The notes under the pieces were generated by a model, which did not search any database, was not told the DNA's origin, and was given only the letters and a program-made list of their open reading frames with translations. From a bacterium (GTDB lineage Bacteria; Sumerlaeota; Sumerlaeia; SLMS01), in the NCBI GenBank assembly GCA_016125005.1, contig WGMQ01000065.1, positions 1 to 53,857 of the forward strand: a DNA stretch of 53,857 nt. Direction: 5' to 3'. A program made the position numbers and the translations under genes. Of this stretch, positions 44,255 through 52,421 are shown in pieces. Positions within the stretch are counted from its first letter, which is position 1. Every line of letters begins with the position of its first letter.

Positions 44255-44965
44255 TTACTTGCGGGTTTGGGCGTGGCGCACGAGCGAATAAAGATTCGCC
44301 GCCGCGTGGGAGTGCCGGTCATAGGGCTCCGCCAGCTGGCCCTCCGGCGGAGAGAACACCGCCGGGCGCGAGCCAAAGCTGGCCGACGCGTCCACGACCT
44401 GTTGGTAATCCTGGGCAAAGCGGCGATCCATGCGCAGCGACGTGCGGTTCTCAAGCTCTGCAAGGAAGTCCTCGAAAGTCGCTCCGGCCACGCCCATCAT
44501 GGTCCCAAAGTCGAACAGCGCCACGTCGAGCCGCGGAGTGATGTTGGCCGACTTGCGATGCAGGTCGATCAGGGTCGCCTGACCACCGCGCTCGCAAAAA
44601 ATCTCCAACACACAGATGCCCGCCATGTCATCCCACGGGCAGAAGAGTGGCTTGTCCTCGAAATCGCGGAAGGCGATGCCCCCCTGGCCCCGATTGGCCG
44701 TCTTCATCGAGACAATCAGGTGGCCACGGATTTCCTGGTCGGACATCATGTAGCAGTTCACGCCAAGCGCCGTGAGCTGCTGCACGAGGCCCTGCGCATT
44801 GGCCTGCCGCGCAAAACGTCCCAGCACCGCATAGGTCTTCGTCCTTAGCTTCTTCTCGACCTCGGGTTCCTCCTGCTGCACAAGGCGCGACACGGGACGA
44901 AGAGGCGGCAACGGGTCTTCCTGCGTGGTGCTGATCACATAATAGGTGATAGCGGGGGGCGTCAT
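44255..44965 (-). CDS. Soluble protein of unknown function (236 aa)
   Basis: I recognise no family. There is no signal peptide or TM helix. The first ~40 residues are low-complexity (PLPPLRPVSRLVQQEEPEVEKKL). The core has mixed helix and strand (TYAVLGRFARQANAQGLVQQLTALGVNCYMM; GGIAFRDFEDKPLFCPWDDMAGICVLEIF) with several conserved-looking Cys/Trp/Asp residues. The ATG follows AGAGGT at five bases. It is followed on the same strand by the aminotransferase, with a 36-base gap, so the two are likely cotranscribed and it may modify or regulate that pathway (inference). Confidence 0.65.
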   Translation of the reverse strand: MTPPAITYYVISTTQEDPLPPLRPVSRLVQQEEPEVEKKLRTKTYAVLGRFARQANAQGLVQQLTALGVNCYMMSDQEIRGHLIVSMKTANRGQGGIAFRDFEDKPLFCPWDDMAGICVLEIFCERGGQATLIDLHRKSANITPRLDVALFDFGTMMGVAGATFEDFLAELENRTSLRMDRRFAQDYQQVVDASASFGSRPAVFSPPEGQLAEPYDRHSHAAANLYSLVRHAQTRK

Positions 44966-45299
44966 GGATACCTCTGCTTCAATCAGATTGTTCCGCGATC
45001 ATTGGCGCCGCCCACCGAACGGGTGCAAGCAGAGAGGAGCCGTTTGTCGTGACGATCCATTAACCGGTGGAATCAGGGAGCGGAACTACCGCCGACTAAG
45101 CCAGACGGTCCCGTTGGAAGCGCCAAGCCCCTTGGTCCAGGCCCGCACGGTAAGGCTTGTGCCGGGCGGCTGGCGGAATATCGAAGACTCCACCGCGCCA
45201 CCACCAATGGGGAGCGTTGGCCTGGCCCCGCCCGGATTTGTCCCTGTGTTTGTCCTATTGATCCACTTCAGTCTTGAAGTTGTAATCAATGATCCGTGG
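44966..45299. other. Gene-free interval between the unknown protein and the caspase gene
   Basis: The interval is 334 bases long. One minus-strand frame of 79 codons (45086-45325) starts with GTG inside the caspase gene and ends in a basic tail. It has no Shine-Dalgarno and no family text, so I do not call it. I see no terminator with a T tract, tRNA or CRISPR-like repeat here. Confidence 0.55.
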
Positions 45300-47501
45300 T
45301 CACAGAGGTAAACATATCCTGACACCCAAAGCGGAATCCCTGATAACAGGCGTGAACCGGTGACGATTCGCAGACCGCAGGTCTGGTGGGTCGTTGATCC
45401 AGGAACCGCCCCGAAGTACGCGATAGTATCCCGCGTTTGGCCCTATGTAGTCCGTCGTATCCACACCGGGAAGCCAATCCGTGTGCCGGTCTAGACACCA
45501 CTCCCATACGTTTCCGTGCATATCGTACAGCCCCCAGTCATTCGCCTTCTTTTGTCCCACCGGATGCGACTGCCTACCGGAGTTCTCGGCATACCAGGCA
45601 AACTCTCCGAGTGGGGACACGGCGTCGCCGAAGCAGTAGCGAGTCGTCGTCCCTGCTCGGCATGCGTATTCCCACTGCGCTTCTGTCGGCAACGAGAACG
45701 GTACGCCGACAGAGCTGCTCAGCCTATCTATGTACGATTCGACGATTTCATTCCACCCAATGAAGTACATAGGGTAGGTTTCTCCCGAACCGAACAGTGA
45801 GGGGTAGCCTGCTACGACGCGCTGATTCGCCACAGTCGTCCCCATGATTGCGGTCCACTGCCCTTGCGTTACCTCTGTCTCGCCCATCCAGAACCCCTTG
45901 GTTAATGTCACCCGCGTCCTAGGGCCTTCGTCGTCATTTCGACCCTGCTCGCCGAGCGGCGACCCCATCATAAAAGTCCCGGGCGGGCACCATCGGAACG
46001 CGAACTCTACACCGTTCACCGTGATTGTCGCACGCTCACCGGCGCGCGAGCCGGGGCGGGCAATGGACGGCTGGGAGGAGGTGGCGGACGGACTGGGCGC
46101 AGGCGTTTCCCGGGGCGTCGGCTCGGCCGTGGGTCGAGGGGATGGGCTGGGCGCCGGGGTTGGCGCGGCGGTGGGAGCCATTTCAGGCCAAGCGATCTTG
46201 AGGAAGTAGTTCCGGGTGCGCTCGTTGGCGGGGTCGACGGCTTCCAGCTCCCGGAGGAGCCGGTCCTGGCGGGCGGGTTCCCATTCGTTCAGCGCGGCGA
46301 TGACCTGGGGCATGAGGCGAAGCAGGGCGTCATCGTTGGCGGCGGCGGTGGCGAGCTTGAGGCGGGCGGCCTGGAGGCGTTCGGAGAGGAGCTTGGCGGC
46401 GGACCTGGCTTGGCGTTCTGCTTCCTCGGCTTCCTCCTTCTCGCGGGCGAGGCGTTCCTGTTCCGCTTTTGCCGCGGCCTCCCGGGCCTGGCGGCGCGCT
46501 TCCATGGCCTCGGGGTTCACGGCGAGCGGAAGGGTCTTCCAGTCCCCCTCCAGGTTTCCTTGGCCGATGCCACGTTCCTCCGACCAGCGGGCGCGGGTCC
46601 ACGCACGGACACTGCGATCCACCGCGTCGGCCACGTCGCCGAGGGTGATTTCCGGGTCGGTCGCGTCGCCGGTGCCACGCGTCAGGGTGTCGAGGATGTA
46701 ATAGGTAAAGACGCCGTTTTCGATGGCGGAGCCGTCGAGTGCCTTGCCGCCGTCGAAGCCGAAGCCGCCGGTGGTGGTGGCGGTGAGCACGGCCATTCCC
46801 TTGGCGGACGCCAGCGCCCGCATGGCATCGCCGGAAAGCGGGGAAACACCGCCGATGGAAGCCGTGTTGGTGAGCTTCTCGCGGCAGGCATCGATCAGGA
46901 CCAGCTTGCGGGGGCAGTTGCTCCCCTGCACCAACCCCACCAGACGCGCGTGGCTGAGGGAGGTCTCCGCCAGCGTCCCCGACTCGAGCTTCAGGTCGAG
47001 CACCGTGTCCTTGGTCAGGATCGCGTCGATGTTGTGGTAGTAGCCGTGGCTGGAGGCGGAGACGAGGAGGAGGCCCTTTGGTCCGGCGGTGCGGGTGGCG
47101 TCGGCCAGGGCGCGGAGCACGGCGGACTTGGTGGCGGCGCGGGGTGGTTGCATCCCGGCGGCGACCAGCGCATCGAGGCGGGCCTTTGACGCGGCCTTGC
47201 TCGGCACGCCGGAGGTCAGCAGGGCGATTCCTTTCGGCGCAATGAGGCCCAGCTCCCAGAAACGATGGGCCAGGTCCACGGCGTCATCGACCGCATAGCG
47301 TAGGGACGAGACCCGTTCGTCGTCGAAATTGCCGACGCCGATCAGAACCGCACGGCTGTCGTTCGCGTCGAAGGTAATGCCCAAGCTGGCAAGCTGCTCG
47401 TGCGAAGGGCGCCCGAGCGCCTTCACGGTCGTGTCCGGCGCGGGCTGTGCGCCCGCCATTCCCACCAGCAACGTGCAAACCGCCACCCACGGCATCCGCA
47501 T
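45300..47501 (-). CDS. Secreted caspase-fold (C14) protease with C-terminal FGE-like lectin-fold domain
   Basis: The protein has 733 residues from ATG 47501 (AAGGGG upstream), with signal peptide MRMPWVAVCTLLVGMAGAQP. Residues ~45-300 form a caspase-type domain: SRAVLIGVGNFD, the catalytic His in SASSHGYYH (H152) and Cys in LVLIDACREK (C206). A Glu/Arg/Ala-rich coiled segment and a Pro/Ser linker follow. Then an FGE-sulfatase/SUMF-type domain (~485-733) has FRWCPPGTFMMGS, GFWMGETEVTQGQW, SLPTEAQWEYACRAGT and GNVWEW. The last ~45 residues (GGSWINDPPDLRSANRHR) lack the paired active Cys of true formylglycine enzymes, so this part is probably a binding domain. Cleavage targets are unknown. Confidence 0.85.
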   Translation of the reverse strand: MRMPWVAVCTLLVGMAGAQPAPDTTVKALGRPSHEQLASLGITFDANDSRAVLIGVGNFDDERVSSLRYAVDDAVDLAHRFWELGLIAPKGIALLTSGVPSKAASKARLDALVAAGMQPPRAATKSAVLRALADATRTAGPKGLLLVSASSHGYYHNIDAILTKDTVLDLKLESGTLAETSLSHARLVGLVQGSNCPRKLVLIDACREKLTNTASIGGVSPLSGDAMRALASAKGMAVLTATTTGGFGFDGGKALDGSAIENGVFTYYILDTLTRGTGDATDPEITLGDVADAVDRSVRAWTRARWSEERGIGQGNLEGDWKTLPLAVNPEAMEARRQAREAAAKAEQERLAREKEEAEEAERQARSAAKLLSERLQAARLKLATAAANDDALLRLMPQVIAALNEWEPARQDRLLRELEAVDPANERTRNYFLKIAWPEMAPTAAPTPAPSPSPRPTAEPTPRETPAPSPSATSSQPSIARPGSRAGERATITVNGVEFAFRWCPPGTFMMGSPLGEQGRNDDEGPRTRVTLTKGFWMGETEVTQGQWTAIMGTTVANQRVVAGYPSLFGSGETYPMYFIGWNEIVESYIDRLSSSVGVPFSLPTEAQWEYACRAGTTTRYCFGDAVSPLGEFAWYAENSGRQSHPVGQKKANDWGLYDMHGNVWEWCLDRHTDWLPGVDTTDYIGPNAGYYRVLRGGSWINDPPDLRSANRHRFTPVIRDSALGVRICLPL

Positions 47502-47656
47502 GACATGACCCCTTGACCCAGCTTGATGGCGGGATCGTGGAATGAATGTTGCCGACAAGCAACAGGAAAGGGTGGCTTGGGTCTCCGCAAAAGATGAGAT
47601 TCCCGGTGAATCGCCCGCGCGTCAGGATGTATGGTCTTCCAAGGAGTCGTGATCTC

Positions 47657-48247
47657 ATGCGCTGGACCTCATCGGAGCAACTACACCGCCTACCTCTCGT
47701 GATGATCGCGGCCGTGTTCTCGACGTGGATTGCGGGCTTCATCCTGCTTTCGGCCGTCAGTGATGAGGTCCTGGGAAACGGTCGGGCCGCTTCATGGCCC
47801 GAGGGGGTCGGAGTCTGTCTGGGGCTATTGATCCTGCTGGGGATCGCCCGTTGGGCGGACAGGCGCGCCGAGCACGACCCGGCCATGGCCGACGAGATCT
47901 CCGGCTCCCGATTTCATCAGGCCTTTCTGGCACTTTTCATTCTGGTTGGGGCGGTTATCCTGACGCAGGGCATTGCAGTGCACCTGAACGCGGTCACGCA
48001 CGGGCCGGAGATTGAGCGGGAGGTGGCAGTCGTCTCGAAGTCCGCGCGCCGGAACAAGGATGGGTCCATGACGTGGTTGCTACGCCTCGGGACCGGACCC
48101 GCGGACCCGCTGCGCGAGCGCGCCGTTCAGGCGGGAGAGTTCGAGAGGACTGTCCCGGGGAAGACCAGATTCGTGTTCCGCTATTGCGAGGGGGCGCTCG
48201 GGATGCCGGTGCTGATTGGCTGGCACCTGGTCGACGAGCCGGCCTAG
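47657..48247 (+). CDS. Membrane protein of unknown function (196 aa)
   Basis: I recognise no family. ATG 47657 has AGGAG about ten bases upstream. Three hydrophobic helices appear (LPLVMIAAVFSTWIAGFILLS; GVGVCLGLLILLGIARW; FLALFILVGAVILTQGIAVHL). A beta-rich C-terminal part follows (EVAVVSKSARRNKDGSMTWLLRLG, GKTRFVFRYCEG). The layout of helices followed by a soluble strand-rich domain resembles DUF3592-type proteins, but the match is not firm. It is divergent from the caspase gene (155-base gap) and overlaps the sigma-54 regulator stop by four bases, tail to tail. Confidence 0.65.
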   Translation: MRWTSSEQLHRLPLVMIAAVFSTWIAGFILLSAVSDEVLGNGRAASWPEGVGVCLGLLILLGIARWADRRAEHDPAMADEISGSRFHQAFLALFILVGAVILTQGIAVHLNAVTHGPEIEREVAVVSKSARRNKDGSMTWLLRLGTGPADPLRERAVQAGEFERTVPGKTRFVFRYCEGALGMPVLIGWHLVDEPA

Positions 48248-49653
48248 CTCCGATTCACCCGCCAGTTCTCGTGCTTGAGGTTCCACTTCTTCACGCGGTT
48301 GTTCATGCGGTCGACGGAGATGTTGAGGAGCCGCGCCGCCTCGGTCTGGTTCCAGTCGCTCATGTTGAGGGCCTCGGTCACCAGGTGCTTCTCCAGGTCG
48401 TCGAGGTCGATGCCGGTGGGCGGAATTGTATAGATACTGAGGGGGCTCGGGTCGCTCCCCTGGGGAGTAACCAGTCCACAAGCGACCACGTCGTTCTTGG
48501 TGATGGTGTCGCGGCCACGGGAACGGATGACGAGGCGCTCGCAGATGTTGCGCAGCTCGCGGATGTTGCCGGGCCAGTCGTTGGATCGGAGCAGGTCGAG
48601 GGCGCCTTGTTCGATGAAGGGGAGCGGGACGCCGTACTTGTCGGCGAAACGGGAAATGAAGTAGCGGCCCAGCAACGGGATGTCCTCGCGTCGTTCGCGG
48701 AGCGGAGGCACGTTGATCGGGAACACGTTGAGGCGGTAGTAGAGGTCCGACCGGAAGGTGCCGGCGGCGGATTGCTCGCGCAGGTCGCGGTTCGTGGCGA
48801 CGACGAGGCGCACGTTGACCTGGATCGGCTTGGTGCCGCCAAGGCGCGTGAAAGACATGGTCTCGAAGACGCGCAGGAGCTTGGCCTGCACGTTGAGGGA
48901 GACCTCGCCGATTTCGTCGAGGAACAGCGTCCCGCCGTCGGCCATTTCCAGCTTCCCCTTCTTCATCGCGTGGGCGTCGGTGAAGGAGCCTTTCTCGTGG
49001 CCAAACAGTTCTGACTGGAAGGTGGTGTCGTCGGGAAGCAGGGCGCCGTTGATGTCCACGAAGGGGCCCTTGCGCCCCGAAGCGCGGTGGATGGCGCGGG
49101 CGACCAGTTCCTTGCCGGAGCCCGTCTCGCCGAGGATCATGACCGTGGCGTCGGTGGTGCCGACCTGGGCGACCTCCGCCTTGATGCCGCTGATGGCGGG
49201 CGAGTTGCCGATCATCTCGGAGAACTCATCGCTGCGGGCGAGGGTCTCGCGCAGGCGGCTGTTTTCCTCCGCGATGCGTCGTTGTTCCAGGCAGCGGCGC
49301 AGCCGCACGGCGATTTCCGCGCGACCCGCTTCCTTCGTCAGGTAGTCGCTGGCGCCGCGCCGCATGGCGTCGACGGCAACCTCGACGTTGGTGATCGAGG
49401 TGAGCATCACGATGGGGATGTTGGGATCGACGCCCGGGGCGCGGCCCTCGCGGACGGTGCTGAGCAACTCCAGCCCCCCGAGCACCGGCATCTTGATGTC
49501 GCAAAGGACCGCGTGGAAGACTTCCTTGGAGAGCTTTTCAAGACCCTTGGCGCCGTCCGTGGCCAAGTCGGTCTCGAACCCGTCCGACGACAGGTTCCGG
49601 GTGAGTCGCTGCCCAAACGAGGAATCGTCCTCTATAATCAAGACCCGAACCAT
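48244..49653 (-). CDS. Sigma-54-dependent response regulator (NtrC family) with altered GAFTGA loop
   Basis: The protein has 469 residues from ATG 49653, which follows AAGGGGG. The receiver domain has VRVLIIEDD, the phospho-acceptor Asp in LCDIKMPVLGG, LTS and LTK. The AAA+ domain has Walker A GETGSGKE, Walker B GGTLFLDEIG, and VVATNRDLREQ. A Fis-type helix-turn-helix follows (NQTEAARLLNISVDRMNNRVKKW). The sigma-54 contact loop reads GSFTDA instead of GAFTGA, a change to a usually strict motif. No sensor kinase gene is next to it. It is divergent from the efflux adaptor (206 bases), a likely target. One ATCTATAC copy lies in the linker. Confidence 0.93.
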   Translation of the reverse strand: MVRVLIIEDDSSFGQRLTRNLSSDGFETDLATDGAKGLEKLSKEVFHAVLCDIKMPVLGGLELLSTVREGRAPGVDPNIPIVMLTSITNVEVAVDAMRRGASDYLTKEAGRAEIAVRLRRCLEQRRIAEENSRLRETLARSDEFSEMIGNSPAISGIKAEVAQVGTTDATVMILGETGSGKELVARAIHRASGRKGPFVDINGALLPDDTTFQSELFGHEKGSFTDAHAMKKGKLEMADGGTLFLDEIGEVSLNVQAKLLRVFETMSFTRLGGTKPIQVNVRLVVATNRDLREQSAAGTFRSDLYYRLNVFPINVPPLRERREDIPLLGRYFISRFADKYGVPLPFIEQGALDLLRSNDWPGNIRELRNICERLVIRSRGRDTITKNDVVACGLVTPQGSDPSPLSIYTIPPTGIDLDDLEKHLVTEALNMSDWNQTEAARLLNISVDRMNNRVKKWNLKHENWRVNRS

Positions 49654-49859
49654 GCCGCCCCCTTGGCGTGACAAGATAACTGCGTTGATGAACCGACTAT
49701 TCACGGTTGCGCAAAGTTTGTGGTGAAGAGCGGAAAGAGTGCGGAGCCCGGAAGGAAAGGACGAGATTCGCTCCTGAGGCACCGGTCCAGCGGTCTCGCC
49801 TTGCGTCTCCACAGGGGCAAACGGACATTTGCTCTGTGCAAGGAGCCCAGAGTCGCCCC

Positions 49860-51176
49860 ATGTTTCCCTTCTCCAACCGCTGGTTTTTATTCCCCCTCGC
49901 CGTTGCGCTCTTGGGCGCGGTGGCGTTCGGCACTGCGGGTTGCAAGCCCCCCGAACCAAAGGACAAGAAGAACGTCGAGGTGAAGAAGGAACGGGTGTTC
50001 CTGGCGCCGGTGCTGGTCAAGCGACTCGTGCGCGGCGATGTGGCGGCGACGGTGGCATCGACCGGATCGGTGGTGCCGCTCCAGAGCCGGTTGCTCCGCA
50101 CCGAGGAAGCCGGGCGCCTTCGATTCGACAAGCAGTGGAAGAGTGGTGACATCGTCACATCGGGGACGCTGATCGCCCGCATCGAGTCGGATTCGCTCCG
50201 CGGCGACATCGAGCGCGGTCGTGCCGACGTGTCCTTGCAGGAGGAGTCGCTCGACATCGCCCGCAAGTCGAAGGACAACAGCATCAAGGAATACCAGACG
50301 ATCCAGGACCTATACAGCCGCGGCATTTCCGCCCGCAAGGATGTGGACAGCGCCGAGCTTTCCATGCAGCGCGCCATCAATACGTTCCGCCAGGCCGAGA
50401 TCAACCTTCAAAAGGCGCAGTCACAGCTTCATACACTGGAGGAACGCGTGGAGCGCCTCAACATCACGGCCCCCTATGACGGGCTCCTGGTGGCGCGCAC
50501 CACGATGGATGGCACGAAGCCGTTCACCACGGCGTTCGGCAGCGAGACCATCACTGACTACGAAGGGCGTCTTGTTTCCTCCGATTTCGCCATCGCCGGC
50601 ATCATCGACATCAGCAAGGTGTATATACGGCTCGACGTGACCAGCCGCGACATTGACGCGATTCGTCCCGGACAGGAAGCGCTCGGCACCATCTACGCCC
50701 GCACAGAAGTTCCCGTCACGGGCAAGGTTGTGGACATCTCCCGCGCCACATCGCAGGACACGCGCGCCTTCCAGGTGGATGTGCTGGCGGACAATCCCGA
50801 CCGCCAACTGCGTCCCGGCATGTTCGGTCGCATGGAGGTCGTCGTCGAGAAGCGCTCCGCCGCGATCTCGATCGACAAGTCCCTCATTACTCGCCGCAAT
50901 AATCGTGATGTGGTTTTCGTGATCGAGAAGTCGCCCGAGACCGGAAACTGGCTGTCGCGTGAGGTTCCCATCGAGACCGGGCTGGAAGGGCGCGACGAGG
51001 TGGAAGTGACCTGGGGCCTAAAGGAGGGCGATGCGATTGTGACCCGCGGGTTCGAGGTGCTTCAGGATCAGTCGCCTGTGGCGCCAGTTTTCGAGGACGA
51101 GGCCAACAAGCCGAGCCTCACACCGACTCCGACGCCGACCCCGGCCCCCACATCAACGCCTGCCGCTGGCAAGTGA
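49860..51176 (+). CDS. Efflux periplasmic adaptor (HlyD/RND membrane-fusion family), lipoprotein
   Basis: The protein has 438 residues. The N-terminus MFPFSNRWFLFPLAVALLGAVAFGTAGC gives a lipobox (TAGC). The barrel-sandwich half motif follows (VVPLQSRLLRTEEAGRLRFDKQWKSGDIV), then a helical hairpin (LQEESLDIARKS...LHTLEERVERL), ITAPYDGLLVARTTMDG, and a beta-barrel part (VYIRLDVTSRDIDAIRPGQEA). The C-terminus is a Pro/Thr tail. Adaptors join an inner-membrane pump to an outer-membrane channel, but the next gene is an opposing glycosyltransferase, so pump and channel are not adjacent. AAGGAG lies fourteen bases upstream, somewhat far. One GTATATAC copy is present. Confidence 0.9.
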   Translation: MFPFSNRWFLFPLAVALLGAVAFGTAGCKPPEPKDKKNVEVKKERVFLAPVLVKRLVRGDVAATVASTGSVVPLQSRLLRTEEAGRLRFDKQWKSGDIVTSGTLIARIESDSLRGDIERGRADVSLQEESLDIARKSKDNSIKEYQTIQDLYSRGISARKDVDSAELSMQRAINTFRQAEINLQKAQSQLHTLEERVERLNITAPYDGLLVARTTMDGTKPFTTAFGSETITDYEGRLVSSDFAIAGIIDISKVYIRLDVTSRDIDAIRPGQEALGTIYARTEVPVTGKVVDISRATSQDTRAFQVDVLADNPDRQLRPGMFGRMEVVVEKRSAAISIDKSLITRRNNRDVVFVIEKSPETGNWLSREVPIETGLEGRDEVEVTWGLKEGDAIVTRGFEVLQDQSPVAPVFEDEANKPSLTPTPTPTPAPTSTPAAGK

Positions 51177-52325
51177 CCCGTATAGACGTTCGTAACCGGC
51201 AACCATGCGATCACGCGAGAATCGTTCGCGGGCCCTGAGCGCGCGCTCGTCGCGGACGTCCTGCGATTCGGGAAGTCGCCCAGCGTAACTCCGCATCGCG
51301 GCCAGCCACTCGTCATGGCGATTCATCGGGACGAGCACACCATCAGTCCCGACAACTTCGCGATGGGCGCCGCTGTCGGTCGCCAGGACAGGCGATCCCA
51401 TGACCAGCGCCTCCGCGTTGGAAAGCCCGAAGGCAGGAGAACCGTGGTCGGCGTTCAGGAACAGATCCGCGGCTGCGAGCAGCGCGGGAAGCTTGTCGGA
51501 GGGCAACAGTCCCGGTAGCTTCACGCGGTCCCCCCAAGCCGCTGCCGTGGCTCGCAACCGAGCGCGCTCGGGGCCCTCGCCAACGATGTGAAGCTGCAAC
51601 CTTGGGCAATCCGCCGCGCAGGCGGCGAAGCCGTCCAGCAACCAGCCCGGTCGCTTGATCGCCTCAAGACGCCCGACACTCACGGCCAGGATCGCGTCCG
51701 GCGAAACTCCGAGGATGCTCCTCGCCTCATCGCGCGTCATCCGGGGGAAACGGCACAAATCGAACCCAAGCGGCACCGTGTGGACGTTCGTCAGGCGGTG
51801 GCTGCCCGCCTCGGCCAACAGCTCGCCGCGACTGAACTCCGAATCGACCGACAGCACCGGATCGCACGCCAGAAAGCGCCTCCAAAGCGGTGCGAACAGG
51901 TGGCGATGGCGGAAGCGCCAGTGCGTTGCCAAGCCGGGTCGCTCGGGATTGGCGCGACGGAGTGGCGTCTCGCTCCAAAGCGTCCCGTGGACCGTGGTGA
52001 CCAGCGGCAGTCCGCGCGGAATCGCCACTCCGGCAAAGCCCTGGGCATGGATGGCCTCGATGCCGTTCTCTCGCACGAAGCCCGGCAGGCGACTGCGCAG
52101 ATGGCGGAAGAAGGCCACGTCATAGCGCGCCGGATTCGCCCCACAGACCAGAACCGCCCCGTTGCATTCGAGCCGACGCAGGGCGGGGGATGGCGGCAGC
52201 GGCGTGGTGAGAACGCTCACCCGATGTCCCGCGGCCATCAGCCCCTCAAGCAGGTCCTGCGACGTCCACTCAAGGCCGCCGGGTCGATGATGGGGGAAGC
52301 TGCGACAGACCAGAAGCACGTTCAT
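51153..52325 (-). CDS. GT4-family glycosyltransferase
   Basis: The protein has 390 residues from ATG 52325: MNVLLVCRSFPHHRPGGLEWTSQDLLEGLMAAGHRVSVLTT is the GT4 acceptor-side start. VSVGRLEAIKRPGWLLDGFAAC, HIVGEGPERARLRATA, PGLLPSDKLPALLAAADLFLNAD, and a donor-side segment near FGLSNAEALVMGSPVLATDSGAHREVV complete a GT-B fold. It probably extends a surface polysaccharide. The frame stays open far upstream but that part is antisense to the GH31 gene. Its 3' end overlaps the efflux adaptor by 24 bases. It has one GTATAGAC copy (51180). Confidence 0.9.
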   Translation of the reverse strand: MNVLLVCRSFPHHRPGGLEWTSQDLLEGLMAAGHRVSVLTTPLPPSPALRRLECNGAVLVCGANPARYDVAFFRHLRSRLPGFVRENGIEAIHAQGFAGVAIPRGLPLVTTVHGTLWSETPLRRANPERPGLATHWRFRHRHLFAPLWRRFLACDPVLSVDSEFSRGELLAEAGSHRLTNVHTVPLGFDLCRFPRMTRDEARSILGVSPDAILAVSVGRLEAIKRPGWLLDGFAACAADCPRLQLHIVGEGPERARLRATAAAWGDRVKLPGLLPSDKLPALLAAADLFLNADHGSPAFGLSNAEALVMGSPVLATDSGAHREVVGTDGVLVPMNRHDEWLAAMRSYAGRLPESQDVRDERALRARERFSRDRMVAGYERLYGSLASGRR

Positions 52326-52421
52326 GGTCCGAGCTAACGAAAATCGAGGGACGGTGGAAAGAGCTTTCGCCGAGACCAGAGGGAGGATAACAGGAGACAC
52401 GTTCACCCGACGAGGTTTCCC

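Noticed and set aside
45086..45325. 79-codon minus-strand frame after the caspase gene
   Set aside because: There is no ribosome-binding site, it starts inside another gene, and no family is recognisable. It could be a decayed fragment, but that cannot be supported.
45300..45450. Diversity-generating retroelement variable repeat
   Set aside because: The domain type is right, but no template repeat, accessory gene or reverse transcriptase is in the window. It is kept only as a test to run elsewhere.
46060..46160. Simple-sequence region read as a minisatellite
   Set aside because: It encodes the Pro/Ser/Thr linker of the caspase protein and shows no exact repeat unit.
22918..48441. Matching texts TATCTATACTGAGGG (22922) and TATAGATACTGAGGG (48426)
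   Set aside because: One is intergenic and one is inside the regulator gene. The similarity is short and better explained by the CTATAC excess and chance.
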